Notes under the pieces: generated by a model
The model's input: the letters and a program-made list of their open reading frames with translations, nothing else
Database searches by the model: none
What the model was told of the DNA's origin: nothing
Translations under genes and position numbers: made by a program
NCBI GenBank assembly: GCA_945897885.1
Contig: CAMDGU010000010.1
Coordinates: 1 to 63,830 of the forward strand
Direction of reading: 5' to 3'
Origin: Chitinophaga pinensis
Lineage (GTDB): Bacteria > Bacteroidota > Bacteroidia > NS11-12g > UBA9320
DNA: 63,830 nt
In this document: positions 52,517 to 61,705 of the stretch, piece after piece
How the letters are laid out: every line of letters starts with the position of its first letter
How positions within the stretch are numbered: position 1 is the first letter of the stretch

Positions 52517-55500
52517 TCCCTAATAAGCGTAACCGTTCCGTGCGCTTCTCGTTTTTTATCCTCACATTTAAATTTGTACTTAAACAAATAAAAATAGGTT
52601 CCTTCGGGGCAGTTTAATCCTGTATTTATAGCTTTACCTGTCCAGTTTATTCCATCATTCCGAATTCCGTCTTTATCAGAAAAATAAACCAATTGCCCCC
52701 AGCGGTTGTAAATGGATAAGTTATATTGCTCCGCATTTTCCAATACGATATCAAATGCATCGTTCAAATTATCATCATTATCGGGGGTAAATACATTTGA
52801 AAAAATGGCTTTTAGATTAAAGTTTATTTTGATTTCAGCACACACCGTATCGCGGCATCCATATTTGCTTTCGGCAAAAAGACATGGATAAAACGTTCCG
52901 GTATCAGGCAAATAATTGTGGGTTACACTGTTCTCATAGCGTATATTATTTTCATCACCAGAGGCCGCATGTCCCAAATCCCATTTAATGGCATTGTATC
53001 CTGTAGATTTATTGGTAAATGTGTACACAGGGCAAAGGTTATCTTTCACATAATCTAATGCTGCAATTATCTGAGTAACTTTTACCACCTTACTTGTAGT
53101 GTCAAAACAATACCGCTGATACGGGCCTTTTGGTGTATAAAAGGGGGTATACTTTATTGTATAATTACCGGTGTCATTTACATCCAAACCGGCTGATTTA
53201 TCAGTAGTTTCGATGCTATCGGTGTTATAAATAACCCATTTGTAACGGGTGTAAATAGAATCTGAATTATCGGTAACCAAGAGGGGTTGGCCGGCACAAA
53301 GAACAGAATCTACAATAAAATCAACTTTTGGAATGGGCAAAACCACCACACGTCTTATCGCCGGTTTTAAGGAAGATGTATCAGGAAAAGTAGTACTGCA
53401 AAAGTGAATGGAATTACCGGTATTAGGATTTACCACACTATCGCTGCCAAATAAATAAATATAGTAAATACCGGGTTTGGTGTAGGTAAATTTCACATTG
53501 GTATCTTGCGTAGTAGAAAGCACCGATTTGGCTGAATCGCCAAAATACCAAATGTAATCCTTGGCTTTAATGGATGTATTTTTAAAAACACCCGTAAACG
53601 GAACACATCCCACTGTATCACTTATGATATCAAATTTAGGTTCGGGCCCTTCTATTTTTATGGTTATGTAAGCACTGTCTTTGCAGCCCATTGTATTTTC
53701 AACCTTATGAAAAATTATAAACTGGCCATAGGATTTGTAATAATGATAAGGGTCTACCAGGTAGCTTGGGTTTCGTTGGTCGCCAAATTCCCAATAGTAT
53801 TTAATAATTCTATCAGCAACAAAATCAACAGAAGATGAATCAAAAAACTGAAGGATATCGTTACAAATTATCTTTTTGGTAATGGCTTTTATGCCTGCTT
53901 TTACACCGCCAACTAACAATTTTTTACTTACGGTATCCATGCAATTGGAGGAATCTTTGGCAGCCAATCGTATGTTATACATTCCGCTTATAGGAAATTT
54001 GATTTTAGGCATAGCGGTATCAACCATAAATCCTCGGCCATCATCAAAATTCCATTTAAAGTTTTCTTTGTTATCCTGCTTTCGTTGGGCATTGTGCCAA
54101 TAATCGGTGCCATCATACAGGTAGTTGAGTTTTTCTTTAAATATAACTTCCTCGCCCGGGCAAATTATTGAATCAAAATCCATACTACTTTCAAAACCTA
54201 CCATAACTGGTTTATTGTAGATTTCATAACATCTGTTTTTATTTTCTATATAAAACGTAACATTATAAATTCCAGACTTTTTATATCTGTGTTTTGGTGG
54301 TTTAATGGAAGTATCACCGGGGAGCATAAATACAGTATCTACTTTCGAATCATCACCCCATTTCCAAAACGTGAATGAAATATTTTTTTGAATTGAATCT
54401 TTGATAACAGGCTGAATTTCTGAATTGATACATTTACCTTTAATATTAAAGTTAGCCAGTGGTTCTGTCATTAATTGAAACCAATTGTGATACCAAATGG
54501 TGTCAAAGCACTCACGGCTTGGGTCTATATAATAATCAGTAGTATCGCAAATGGTACGATATACTTTTTTATTCCCATGTTTAACCGAAAATCCTACTGT
54601 AACCCAACCATCTTTATTGCATGTTTTAGAATAGGTATTAACTGGCGAAAAATATCCAAAACCATTGCGTCCGCAAGCTGAATCAAAATTTACTTTAATT
54701 TCGGTAGCACTGCAAAGTGAACTGGAAAAATTAACGGCATAATCGTATTTATTTCCTCGGCATTTTCTGCCTACGGTATATGAAAATTGAATTTTATCAG
54801 GTTTTTTTAGATTTACAATTCCTTCCCGTTCTAAATTACATCCATTATCACGATCTATTATTGTGAGTTTCCAGGTTCTGCAAATACCGTTTACATACAG
54901 ATGCTTTCCTATGGAATCAGTGGAATAATTGCAATTACTTTTAACATTGGCACTATTCTTATAACTTGTGGTACATTTTGGTGCGGCATCATCTCCAAAG
55001 TCCCATAGAAATGAAACACGCTTTGTTCCATACCGTATATCTCTTTCACAAAAATACACGGTGTCTCTATTTTGACATTGAACGGTATTTAAAATGGTAA
55101 GTGTAGGTTTAATGCCCACTACTTCTATCGAATCGTATTTAAACGTTTTGAAACAGCCGCCATAATTAATCGTAAGCTGAACCAAGTTTTTCCCAAGTTC
55201 AGGCTTTAATTCTACGGTTTTTCCTTCTATTCCAAGGGGGCCAATTTTCCAAAGGTAATAGGCATCCTTAAGTGAATCGTGTTGCTCAAATCTAAAATCA
55301 TCACCATAACATTTTTTATAAGCATCTTTATAAATGTTAAACTTTATTTGTTTAATAAAAATGGTTACAACAGTATCTTTTGAGGTTCTGCACCCATTTT
55401 TTTGAACCAAAGTTAAGGTTACCTTGTAATTACCCGGATTTTTATAAAAGTGATCTGCTGTTTTAGCGGCAGTTGACAGTTTGTTTCCATCACCCCAATC

Positions 55501-56187
55501 ATAAATTCTGCCCACAATTTCCGAGGTATCTTTTTTGGTTAAATCTTCAAAAATTGCCAGAGATGAATCGCAGCCAGGCAATGAACTAAACCCAAGTTTT
55601 GGTATTACATCAGGCAATATTGTTATACTAAACTCTTTTTTAGCCTTGCAATCTTTATCATTGGTAAGTTCTATTGTAATTTTATAGGTCCCTATTTTGC
55701 TGAATGTATGGCACACTTCATTACCAATTGCAGGATTTGGAGTAGTCGTTTGATTGCCATCATCCCATAAAACAATACGCTTTTTTAAGTTAATACCAAT
55801 ATCGCCACCTGCTGAACTATCAATAAAACAAACCCTATTTTGCGACAAACAATAAATGTTATCCGGTTTTAAGCGGCTTTTAAATTGCGGTAGTTCGTAA
55901 ACGGTAATTTGCTTGGTGGCAGTGCATGACCCACCCCCATTTAACTTTACAATAACCTTAACTTTTTTGGTGCCTGCTATCGAGTATTTATGACTAAAAC
56001 TTTTTTGGGTAGATGTATTGCCATCGCCCATATCCCAAGCAACAGAACTAATTCCACCACTAGCCGTAATGTCAAAACTCATCAATTCTTCTTTACAAAC
56101 AATATCAGAAGAAACGACAGAACATGTTTGAGCAACAGATGAAAACCAGCATAAAATAAGGGTAGCTAATGTTAAAAGCCTAAACAT
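52513..56187 (-). CDS. Giant PKD-repeat adhesin with T9SS type B (CHU_C) domain
   Basis: A 1224-residue secreted protein. After the signal peptide (ending SSVAQ) come about nine or more PKD-like domains marked by WDMGDG, YDWGDG, WDFGDD, WKWGDD, WNFDDG, WEFGDQ, WYFGDS and WDLGH. Many Cys suggest disulfides. The C-terminus (FTPDNDDNLNDAFDI, IYNRWGQLVYFS, CPEGTYFYLFKYK) is the gliding-motility-associated CHU_C domain, a type B T9SS signal. Likely a surface adhesin. The -7-like TATCATTG is 6 bases before the ATG. Confidence 0.92.
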   Translation of the reverse strand: MFRLLTLATLILCWFSSVAQTCSVVSSDIVCKEELMSFDITASGGISSVAWDMGDGNTSTQKSFSHKYSIAGTKKVKVIVKLNGGGSCTATKQITVYELPQFKSRLKPDNIYCLSQNRVCFIDSSAGGDIGINLKKRIVLWDDGNQTTTPNPAIGNEVCHTFSKIGTYKITIELTNDKDCKAKKEFSITILPDVIPKLGFSSLPGCDSSLAIFEDLTKKDTSEIVGRIYDWGDGNKLSTAAKTADHFYKNPGNYKVTLTLVQKNGCRTSKDTVVTIFIKQIKFNIYKDAYKKCYGDDFRFEQHDSLKDAYYLWKIGPLGIEGKTVELKPELGKNLVQLTINYGGCFKTFKYDSIEVVGIKPTLTILNTVQCQNRDTVYFCERDIRYGTKRVSFLWDFGDDAAPKCTTSYKNSANVKSNCNYSTDSIGKHLYVNGICRTWKLTIIDRDNGCNLEREGIVNLKKPDKIQFSYTVGRKCRGNKYDYAVNFSSSLCSATEIKVNFDSACGRNGFGYFSPVNTYSKTCNKDGWVTVGFSVKHGNKKVYRTICDTTDYYIDPSRECFDTIWYHNWFQLMTEPLANFNIKGKCINSEIQPVIKDSIQKNISFTFWKWGDDSKVDTVFMLPGDTSIKPPKHRYKKSGIYNVTFYIENKNRCYEIYNKPVMVGFESSMDFDSIICPGEEVIFKEKLNYLYDGTDYWHNAQRKQDNKENFKWNFDDGRGFMVDTAMPKIKFPISGMYNIRLAAKDSSNCMDTVSKKLLVGGVKAGIKAITKKIICNDILQFFDSSSVDFVADRIIKYYWEFGDQRNPSYLVDPYHYYKSYGQFIIFHKVENTMGCKDSAYITIKIEGPEPKFDIISDTVGCVPFTGVFKNTSIKAKDYIWYFGDSAKSVLSTTQDTNVKFTYTKPGIYYIYLFGSDSVVNPNTGNSIHFCSTTFPDTSSLKPAIRRVVVLPIPKVDFIVDSVLCAGQPLLVTDNSDSIYTRYKWVIYNTDSIETTDKSAGLDVNDTGNYTIKYTPFYTPKGPYQRYCFDTTSKVVKVTQIIAALDYVKDNLCPVYTFTNKSTGYNAIKWDLGHAASGDENNIRYENSVTHNYLPDTGTFYPCLFAESKYGCRDTVCAEIKINFNLKAIFSNVFTPDNDDNLNDAFDIVLENAEQYNLSIYNRWGQLVYFSDKDGIRNDGINWTGKAINTGLNCPEGTYFYLFKYKFKCEDKKREAHGTVTLIRD

Positions 56188-56244
56188 GCACTACAATGAT
56201 AAAAAACTAATTTGTGGAAAACGGGTATTCTAGATAAATTTACT

Positions 56245-57264
56245 CTAAACCCACACTTTTGTGCCTTCGGTGCAATTTTTACATATCTCGATGTTTTTAC
56301 GTGATTTAAGTAAGGATTGCCTGAATCGTTCATACAATGGCCCTTGCCAAATTTCAGTAAACGATTTATCACCTAGTTCGCCCAATCGGTAAGTTGCATC
56401 TTTATCAAAACAACATGGCACCACTTTACCATCCCAGGTTATTACGCAGCCTTGCCACATTCGCCAGCAATGGTTTAATAATTTATTCTTTATTGAAAAT
56501 TTTGAAGTTTCCTTGCTGTATCTGGAATATTTAGGGTTGTTGGGTATTAAATCACTTCCGGTTTCAAAATCATAAACTTGGGCACTTTTCATCGCCAAAT
56601 AATCTATACCGGTTTCTTTGGCTATTCGCTTTACATCCTCTATTTCATGCTCATTGTGGCCAAAAACAATAAACTGCCAAACAATATAAGGCGTTTGGCT
56701 TTTCATCTTCCGTTTCCAGGCCACCAGGTTTCGGGTTCCTTCCATCACTTTTTCCAACTGACCGCCAATTCTGTATTTTTTGTAGGTTTCTTCGGTCACC
56801 CCGTCAATGGATATGATTAATCTATCCAAGCCCGATTCAATCGTTCGTTTACAATTTTCATCATCCAAATAATGCGCATTGGTGCTAGTGGCAGTATAAA
56901 TTTTCTTTACTGAAGCATAACTCACCATATCTAAAAAAGACTTATTCAAATACGGCTCGCCTTGAAAATACAATGTGAGATAAGTGAGTTTATCGCCCAA
57001 TTGATCAATGGCTTTGCTATAAATTTCCATATTCAGCATCCCCGTTGGTCTTGAAAACTCGCGCAAGCCGCTGGGGCATTGTGGGCAGCGCAAATTGCAG
57101 GAGGTAGTTGGCTCTATACTTACCGAAACCGGCATTCCACGGTGGTAGTTTTTCTTAGTGAGTTTAGAAAAATAATAGCTTCCCAATATTTCAAGCATAT
57201 TCCAAATCCGGTTTGCATTTAGTTTTGAAATATAATTAAGACCGTCTTTGGTTTTGGCAAGCAT
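56245..57264 (-). CDS. Radical SAM protein with SPASM domain
   Basis: A 339-residue enzyme. The radical SAM motif CNLRCPQC lies at about residues 57-64. The C-terminal SPASM domain has Cys at CWRMWQGC, VVPCC, and ICKNC, for one or two extra clusters. SPASM enzymes mature peptides or modify protein side chains. No precursor peptide gene was found next to it; sugar or lipid-linked substrates are also possible. Isolated gene. Confidence 0.87.
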   Translation of the reverse strand: MLAKTKDGLNYISKLNANRIWNMLEILGSYYFSKLTKKNYHRGMPVSVSIEPTTSCNLRCPQCPSGLREFSRPTGMLNMEIYSKAIDQLGDKLTYLTLYFQGEPYLNKSFLDMVSYASVKKIYTATSTNAHYLDDENCKRTIESGLDRLIISIDGVTEETYKKYRIGGQLEKVMEGTRNLVAWKRKMKSQTPYIVWQFIVFGHNEHEIEDVKRIAKETGIDYLAMKSAQVYDFETGSDLIPNNPKYSRYSKETSKFSIKNKLLNHCWRMWQGCVITWDGKVVPCCFDKDATYRLGELGDKSFTEIWQGPLYERFRQSLLKSRKNIEICKNCTEGTKVWV

Positions 57265-57300
57265 AGTGAGGGAACAAAAATAGGCTTTGTGTGTTTGTTA

Positions 57301-57333
57301 AACTTTCCCAAAGTTTGAAACTTTGAGAAAGTT
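57301..57333. repeat. Palindrome AACTTTCCCAAAGTTT-G-AAACTTTGAGAAAGTT
   Basis: 16-base arms with one mismatch and a 1-base centre. It looks like a dispersed palindromic repeat and lies 36 bases upstream (on the minus strand) of the radical SAM gene. Confidence 0.7.
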
Positions 57334-57373
57334 CTAAAAAAAATAAATTTTTATCCATTGCCAATGTTTAGAG

Positions 57374-57538
57374 CATTATAAATTACCATTGGGCAGTATT
57401 GGTGAGGCATTGCGCATGGTTACCTCTCTTCAGTTTCATGAAGAAAATGGCGAAGCATGCCCTGCTGATTTTAACGACGGCAGAGACGGATTGGTAGATA
57501 CAGCCCAAGGAATAGCGGGATATTTAGCTACTCACTAA
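57374..57538 (+). pseudogene. ahpC: Remnant of a peroxiredoxin (AhpC) gene, C-terminal end
   Basis: A 54-codon open stretch without start, ending at TAA 57536-57538. It encodes HYKLPLGSIGEALRMV, then LQFHEENGEACPADF and a short tail, matching the C-terminal end of AhpC-type peroxiredoxins, including the resolving Cys in the ACP motif. Nothing of the N-terminal thioredoxin fold or the peroxidatic Cys remains upstream, where a palindrome now lies. This is a truncated relic. Confidence 0.72.
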
Positions 57539-57621
57539 AATTTTTAAAGCTTTATATAGCAAAAGGCATGGAGCGGAATGACTTCGAGCCTTTATTTATT
57601 GTGAAATATTCTTTCCTTATT

Positions 57622-57650
57622 CGTTGGCTAAAGCCAACGGCAATGGATGA
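57622..57650. repeat. Second member of the 291-341 palindrome family
   Basis: CGTTGGCT-AA-AGCCAACG followed by GCAATGGATGA; shares AAGCCAACGGCAATGGA with 291-341. Between the ahpC relic and ccmC. Confidence 0.7.
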
Positions 57651-57718
57651 AAAAATCACCTAAAAATGGATTTAATTATCCTTAATTTTACCCTAAATTC
57701 GCATCAAATTTCAATTCC

Positions 57719-58402
57719 TTGATTTATTCTAACTGGTGGAAATATGTAGGGGCAGCATTTGTGCTGTATTCCATTATTGGCGGGTTGCTTTTTGTTAATC
57801 CCAACAATCTGTTGTTTTTGGACGAAACCGTCCGCAATCTTAATTTTCATGTGCCCATGTGGTTTGCCATGATTGCGTTGCTGTTTATTTCGGTAATTAA
57901 TAGCATTCGCTATTTAAAAACCTTTGATATTAAGTATGATATCATTGCCTCAAAATGTGCAGCCGTAGGGGTATTGTTTGGATTAATGGGCTTGGCCACC
58001 GGCTCGGTATGGGCCCGGTTTAGCTGGGGCGATTGGTGGACTGCCGATGCTAAGTTAAACGGTGCTGCCATCGGCGAGTTGCTGTATTTGGCCTATTTAA
58101 TTTTACGCAACTCTATTGAAGAACCTTCAAAAAAAGCACGATTATCTTCCGTGTACAGCATTTTTGCTTTCCCTATCTTCATCGTGTTTGCTTGGATATA
58201 TCCTAAAATGGTTACCAACTCCATGCATCCGGGAAGCGGTGATACCGTGGGGTTTAATAAATATCCTTTAAATAACAATTTGCGCATGACATTTTATCCC
58301 GCCGTTATTGGCTGGGTATGCATGGGCTGGTGGATGACTACTTTGCTTATTCGCAACGAATTTTTGATACTTAATAAATCAAAAAATAAAACGCCTGATT
58401 AG
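57719..58402 (+). CDS. ccmC: Cytochrome c biogenesis protein CcmC
   Basis: A 227-residue membrane protein with six helices. It has the tryptophan-rich motif as WGDWWTADAKLN (E. coli WGxWWxWD) and two likely haem-ligand His in NFHVPMW and SMHPGSGD. CcmC loads haem onto CcmE. The start is TTG at 57719. The cluster continues with CcmD-like, CcmE and CcmF; CcmA and CcmB are not seen here. Confidence 0.92.
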   Translation: MIYSNWWKYVGAAFVLYSIIGGLLFVNPNNLLFLDETVRNLNFHVPMWFAMIALLFISVINSIRYLKTFDIKYDIIASKCAAVGVLFGLMGLATGSVWARFSWGDWWTADAKLNGAAIGELLYLAYLILRNSIEEPSKKARLSSVYSIFAFPIFIVFAWIYPKMVTNSMHPGSGDTVGFNKYPLNNNLRMTFYPAVIGWVCMGWWMTTLLIRNEFLILNKSKNKTPD

Positions 58403-58424
58403 GCATTACTAAAAACATATAACC

Positions 58425-58634
58425 ATGAAAATTAAATTAATATTCCTTTTTCTCCTTAGTTTTATAGCCAATAGCTTGTTTGCCCAAACTCAGGACAATC
58501 CTTTTTACAGCAATGGAAAAATTTATGTGGTGGTAACTGTTATCTCTATCATTTTTACCGGAATCATTATTTATTTAATTCAAATAGACAGACGGTTACG
58601 AAAAACTGAAAAAGAATTAAAAGATAAAAATTAG
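58425..58634 (+). CDS. CcmD-like small membrane protein
   Basis: A 69-residue protein: signal-like first helix ending SLFAQ, then one membrane helix (IYVVVTVISIIFTGIIIYLIQ) and a basic tail (DRRLRKTEKELKDKN). Size, topology and location between ccmC and ccmE fit CcmD, which supports haem transfer. The first hydrophobic segment is an addition compared with E. coli CcmD. Confidence 0.75.
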   Translation: MKIKLIFLFLLSFIANSLFAQTQDNPFYSNGKIYVVVTVISIIFTGIIIYLIQIDRRLRKTEKELKDKN

Positions 58635-58640
58635 AATTAG

Positions 58641-58711
58641 AGGAGAGATGCCTCGTGCCTAGGAATGACAAACTTATGGGATTTGTCATTCCGACGAAGG
58701 AGAAATCTCAA
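58641..58711. repeat. Palindromic repeat inside the ccm cluster
   Basis: GAGATGCCTCGTGCC, GGAATGACAAA and its inverse TTTGTCATTCC, then GACGAAGGAGAAATCTC. Same family as 17662-17690 and 23264-23370. It separates ccmD from ccmE and creates a false N-terminal extension of CcmE in frame. Confidence 0.8.
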
Positions 58712-58726
58712 AATAATAAAACACAC

Positions 58727-59116
58727 ATGAAAACAATAAACATCGTAATTTTAGTAGTAATAGCAGCCGCTATTGCGATATTTGCCGGGGCCTATGCGGA
58801 TAGCAGCACGTATGCCGATTTTGCCACTGCCAAGAAAAATATTGGTCAGGAGTATCATATTGTAGGTACCTTAAACAAGGAAAAACCTATGGTATATGAA
58901 CCAATGAAAAATGCCAATAGATTCGAATTTTACTTATTAGATTCTTTAGGAAATGAAGCAAAAGTAATTTACAGTGAACCTAAACCAGCAGATTTTGACA
59001 GGAGTAATAAGGTTGTTGTAATTGGCAAATTTGATACCCCGGAAGGGGATTTCATAGCCAAAAAAATTCTTTTAAAATGTCCTTCGAAATACGAGGCTGA
59101 AAATCCTGCTAAATAA
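58727..59116 (+). CDS. ccmE: Cytochrome c maturation protein CcmE, CxxxY type
   Basis: A 129-residue haem chaperone: membrane anchor (INIVILVVIAAAIAIFAG, residues 4-21) and an OB-fold periplasmic domain (EYHIVGTLNKEKPMVYE). The haem-attachment motif is Cys118-PSK-Tyr122 instead of the HxxxY of E. coli. CxxxY variants are known from some sulfate reducers and archaea and bind haem through Cys. I start at the ATG at 58727; codons further up are repeat sequence. The next gene overlaps the stop. Confidence 0.9.
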   Translation: MKTINIVILVVIAAAIAIFAGAYADSSTYADFATAKKNIGQEYHIVGTLNKEKPMVYEPMKNANRFEFYLLDSLGNEAKVIYSEPKPADFDRSNKVVVIGKFDTPEGDFIAKKILLKCPSKYEAENPAK

Positions 59117-61686
59117 TGGAGGTACTATACAAAGGCGAAAATCTGTTAATTGGCAACATAGGCCATTTTTTAGTAGCCTTGGCTTTCTGCACCGCCATAT
59201 TCAGTGCTGTTTCTTATTTCTTTTCTGCTAATAATAATGATGATAAAAACTGGAAAAAAGTAGGTCGTATTTCATTTTGGATACATGCAGCTGCGGTAAC
59301 CGGTGTTTTTATAACACTTTTTATCATCATTTATGGCCATTACTTCGAATACCAATATGCTTGGCAGCATAGTTCAAGAAGTTTGCCATGGTATTATATG
59401 CTTTCGTGTTTTTGGGAAGGACAAGAGGGAAGTTTCCTACTTTGGTTAATTTGGGATGCGGTAATCGGAATTCTATTAATCTACACTGTAAAAAGTTGGG
59501 AAAGCCCCGTACTGGCCATCGTTTGTCTTACTCAAATAGTATTAGCCAGCATGTTATTGGGAATTGACGTTGGCGATATTTATAAAATAGGAAGCAGTCC
59601 ATTTTCATTGCTTCGCGAAAAAATGGCAGACAATGCTCCAATCTTCAGAACCCCCGAATACTTAAACCAAATTACTGACGGAAGAGGACTTAATCCTTTA
59701 CTTCAAAATTACTGGATGGTGATTCATCCTCCTACCCTATTTTTTGGGTTTGCCTCCAGTATCATACCGTTTGCTTTTGCTATTAGCGGTCTGTGGACAG
59801 GAAAATATAAGGAGTGGTTAAAACCAGCTTTGCCATGGACTTTGGTATCTGTAATGATATTGGGAACAGGTATTATTATGGGTGGGTTTTGGGCTTATGA
59901 GTCTTTATCTTTTGGAGGCTATTGGGCTTGGGATCCTGTAGAAAATGCGTCTTTGGTGCCATGGTTATTGTTAATAGCTGCATTGCATTTAATGCTTATT
60001 TATAAAAGCACAGGAACCAGTATCATATTAACCTACATTCTTAGTATTGCAGCTTTTCTTTTAGTCCTTTACGCAACCTTTTTAACACGAAGCGGAATAT
60101 TAGGCGATAGCAGTGTGCACTCCTTTACCGATTTGGGATTAAGCGGGCAGCTTATGATTTTTATGTTTGTTTTCTATGCCTTACCATTATTTGCAATTGT
60201 AAAAGATAAGTTTCAAAAAATGTGGCTGAACCTAATTTATTGGGGGGTATTTCTACTAAATATTGCCGCAGGTATTGTTACTAAAAACGAAACTATTTTC
60301 ATCGTATTAAAATGGGTAGATATTGCCATGTTTGTGGCTATCACATTTGCTTTTGTTTACAAACTTTACCAAACATTTCCGGCAAGCCGCACCGAAGAAA
60401 ATTTTAAAAGCCGCGAATTATGGATGTTTATCGGCAGTTTATTTTTATTACTTTCCGCCTTTCAGGTTATTTTGGTTACATCGTTTCCGGTAATAAATAA
60501 ACTTTTTGGTACCAATATAGCGCCACCAACCGATGCCATAGGGTATTACAACAAATTTCAAATGCCTATTGCCATTGTGCTTGGAATACTTACAGCCATT
60601 AGCCAGTATTTTAAATACAAAACTACGGATGTAAAAAAAATGAGTATCAATCTTTTAAAAACGTTTGCGGCATCTATACTTTTATCTGTAGGGTGCATGT
60701 ATTTATTTCAAATTCGGGATGCTTATTACCTTGTATTTTTGCTTGCAGGGGTTTATACCATTGTAGCCAATACAGCCTACATAACAGATATACTTAAAGG
60801 TAAAATGAAAGTGGCCGGTGGTTCACTTGCCCACATTGGTTTTGGGTTAATGCTTGTTGGCATCTTGGTATCGAGCGCCAAAAAGGAAGTTATTTCTATT
60901 AACGAAACCGTTGATTTTGGCCAAAGTATGGATGACAAAGCCACGCGAGAAAATATGCTCCTGTTAAAAGGAGATACCATTCGTATGTCCGACTATTTAG
61001 TGACTTATACCAAAGATACCATTATTGGACCAAGTACATTTTATAATGTTTACTATAAGGGCATCGGAAACACGGATGAATTTACACTTCAACCCAACGC
61101 ACAAATTAGCAACGGACAATTGAACGCAAATCCAGATACAAGGCATTATCTCACCCACGATGTTTACACCTTTGTGAGCAATGTGCCCGATAAAAGTAAA
61201 CAAAACAGCGAGCCTTGGAGTGCTCCCGAAAAACATCAGGTTTTAATTGGAGATACAATTACGACCATCAATGGAAAAGTTGTGTTTGAAAGCATTGACA
61301 AAAATGCAAAACCTCAGGAACTGAACCTAAATCATCAGATGTGGGGGGCCAATCTTAAGATAATTGATGGCAAACGGATTTTTACAGCCAAACCGATATT
61401 TGCAATAGCTGATAAATCGTTTTATACCATTGAAGATGTAGTAGACGAGGCCGGGTTAAAATTTAACTTTTACATAAAGGCTGGTGAGGCAGGAGTTGCA
61501 GCATTTATTGAAACCTCAGCCCGACCACCCGTTCGCGACTTTATCATCATGAAAGCTATTATTTTTCCATACATAAATTTATTATGGGGTGGTGTTATTG
61601 TAATGATTATCGGTTTTATCATCGCCATAATAAAACGTACTAAAGATTATAAACGAACCTTTGCCATACCAGACAAAACGGAATAG
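59116..61686 (+). CDS. ccmF: Cytochrome c haem lyase subunit CcmF
   Basis: An 856-residue membrane protein of the CcmF/CcsA superfamily. It has about 15 helices, the WWD-like motif GGYWAWDPVENASLVPWL, and QEGSFLLW and HPP motifs. A large periplasmic domain (about residues 600-810) precedes the last helix. It joins haem from CcmE to apocytochrome c. Its ATG overlaps the ccmE stop by one base, so translation is coupled. Confidence 0.94.
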   Translation: MEVLYKGENLLIGNIGHFLVALAFCTAIFSAVSYFFSANNNDDKNWKKVGRISFWIHAAAVTGVFITLFIIIYGHYFEYQYAWQHSSRSLPWYYMLSCFWEGQEGSFLLWLIWDAVIGILLIYTVKSWESPVLAIVCLTQIVLASMLLGIDVGDIYKIGSSPFSLLREKMADNAPIFRTPEYLNQITDGRGLNPLLQNYWMVIHPPTLFFGFASSIIPFAFAISGLWTGKYKEWLKPALPWTLVSVMILGTGIIMGGFWAYESLSFGGYWAWDPVENASLVPWLLLIAALHLMLIYKSTGTSIILTYILSIAAFLLVLYATFLTRSGILGDSSVHSFTDLGLSGQLMIFMFVFYALPLFAIVKDKFQKMWLNLIYWGVFLLNIAAGIVTKNETIFIVLKWVDIAMFVAITFAFVYKLYQTFPASRTEENFKSRELWMFIGSLFLLLSAFQVILVTSFPVINKLFGTNIAPPTDAIGYYNKFQMPIAIVLGILTAISQYFKYKTTDVKKMSINLLKTFAASILLSVGCMYLFQIRDAYYLVFLLAGVYTIVANTAYITDILKGKMKVAGGSLAHIGFGLMLVGILVSSAKKEVISINETVDFGQSMDDKATRENMLLLKGDTIRMSDYLVTYTKDTIIGPSTFYNVYYKGIGNTDEFTLQPNAQISNGQLNANPDTRHYLTHDVYTFVSNVPDKSKQNSEPWSAPEKHQVLIGDTITTINGKVVFESIDKNAKPQELNLNHQMWGANLKIIDGKRIFTAKPIFAIADKSFYTIEDVVDEAGLKFNFYIKAGEAGVAAFIETSARPPVRDFIIMKAIIFPYINLLWGGVIVMIIGFIIAIIKRTKDYKRTFAIPDKTE

Positions 61687-61705
61687 CGTTTCAAAATAAT
61701 TTAGA

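Noticed and set aside
58655-58726. 24-codon N-terminal extension of CcmE
   Set aside because: The extra codons are translated palindromic repeat; the anchor helix begins right after the ATG at 58727.
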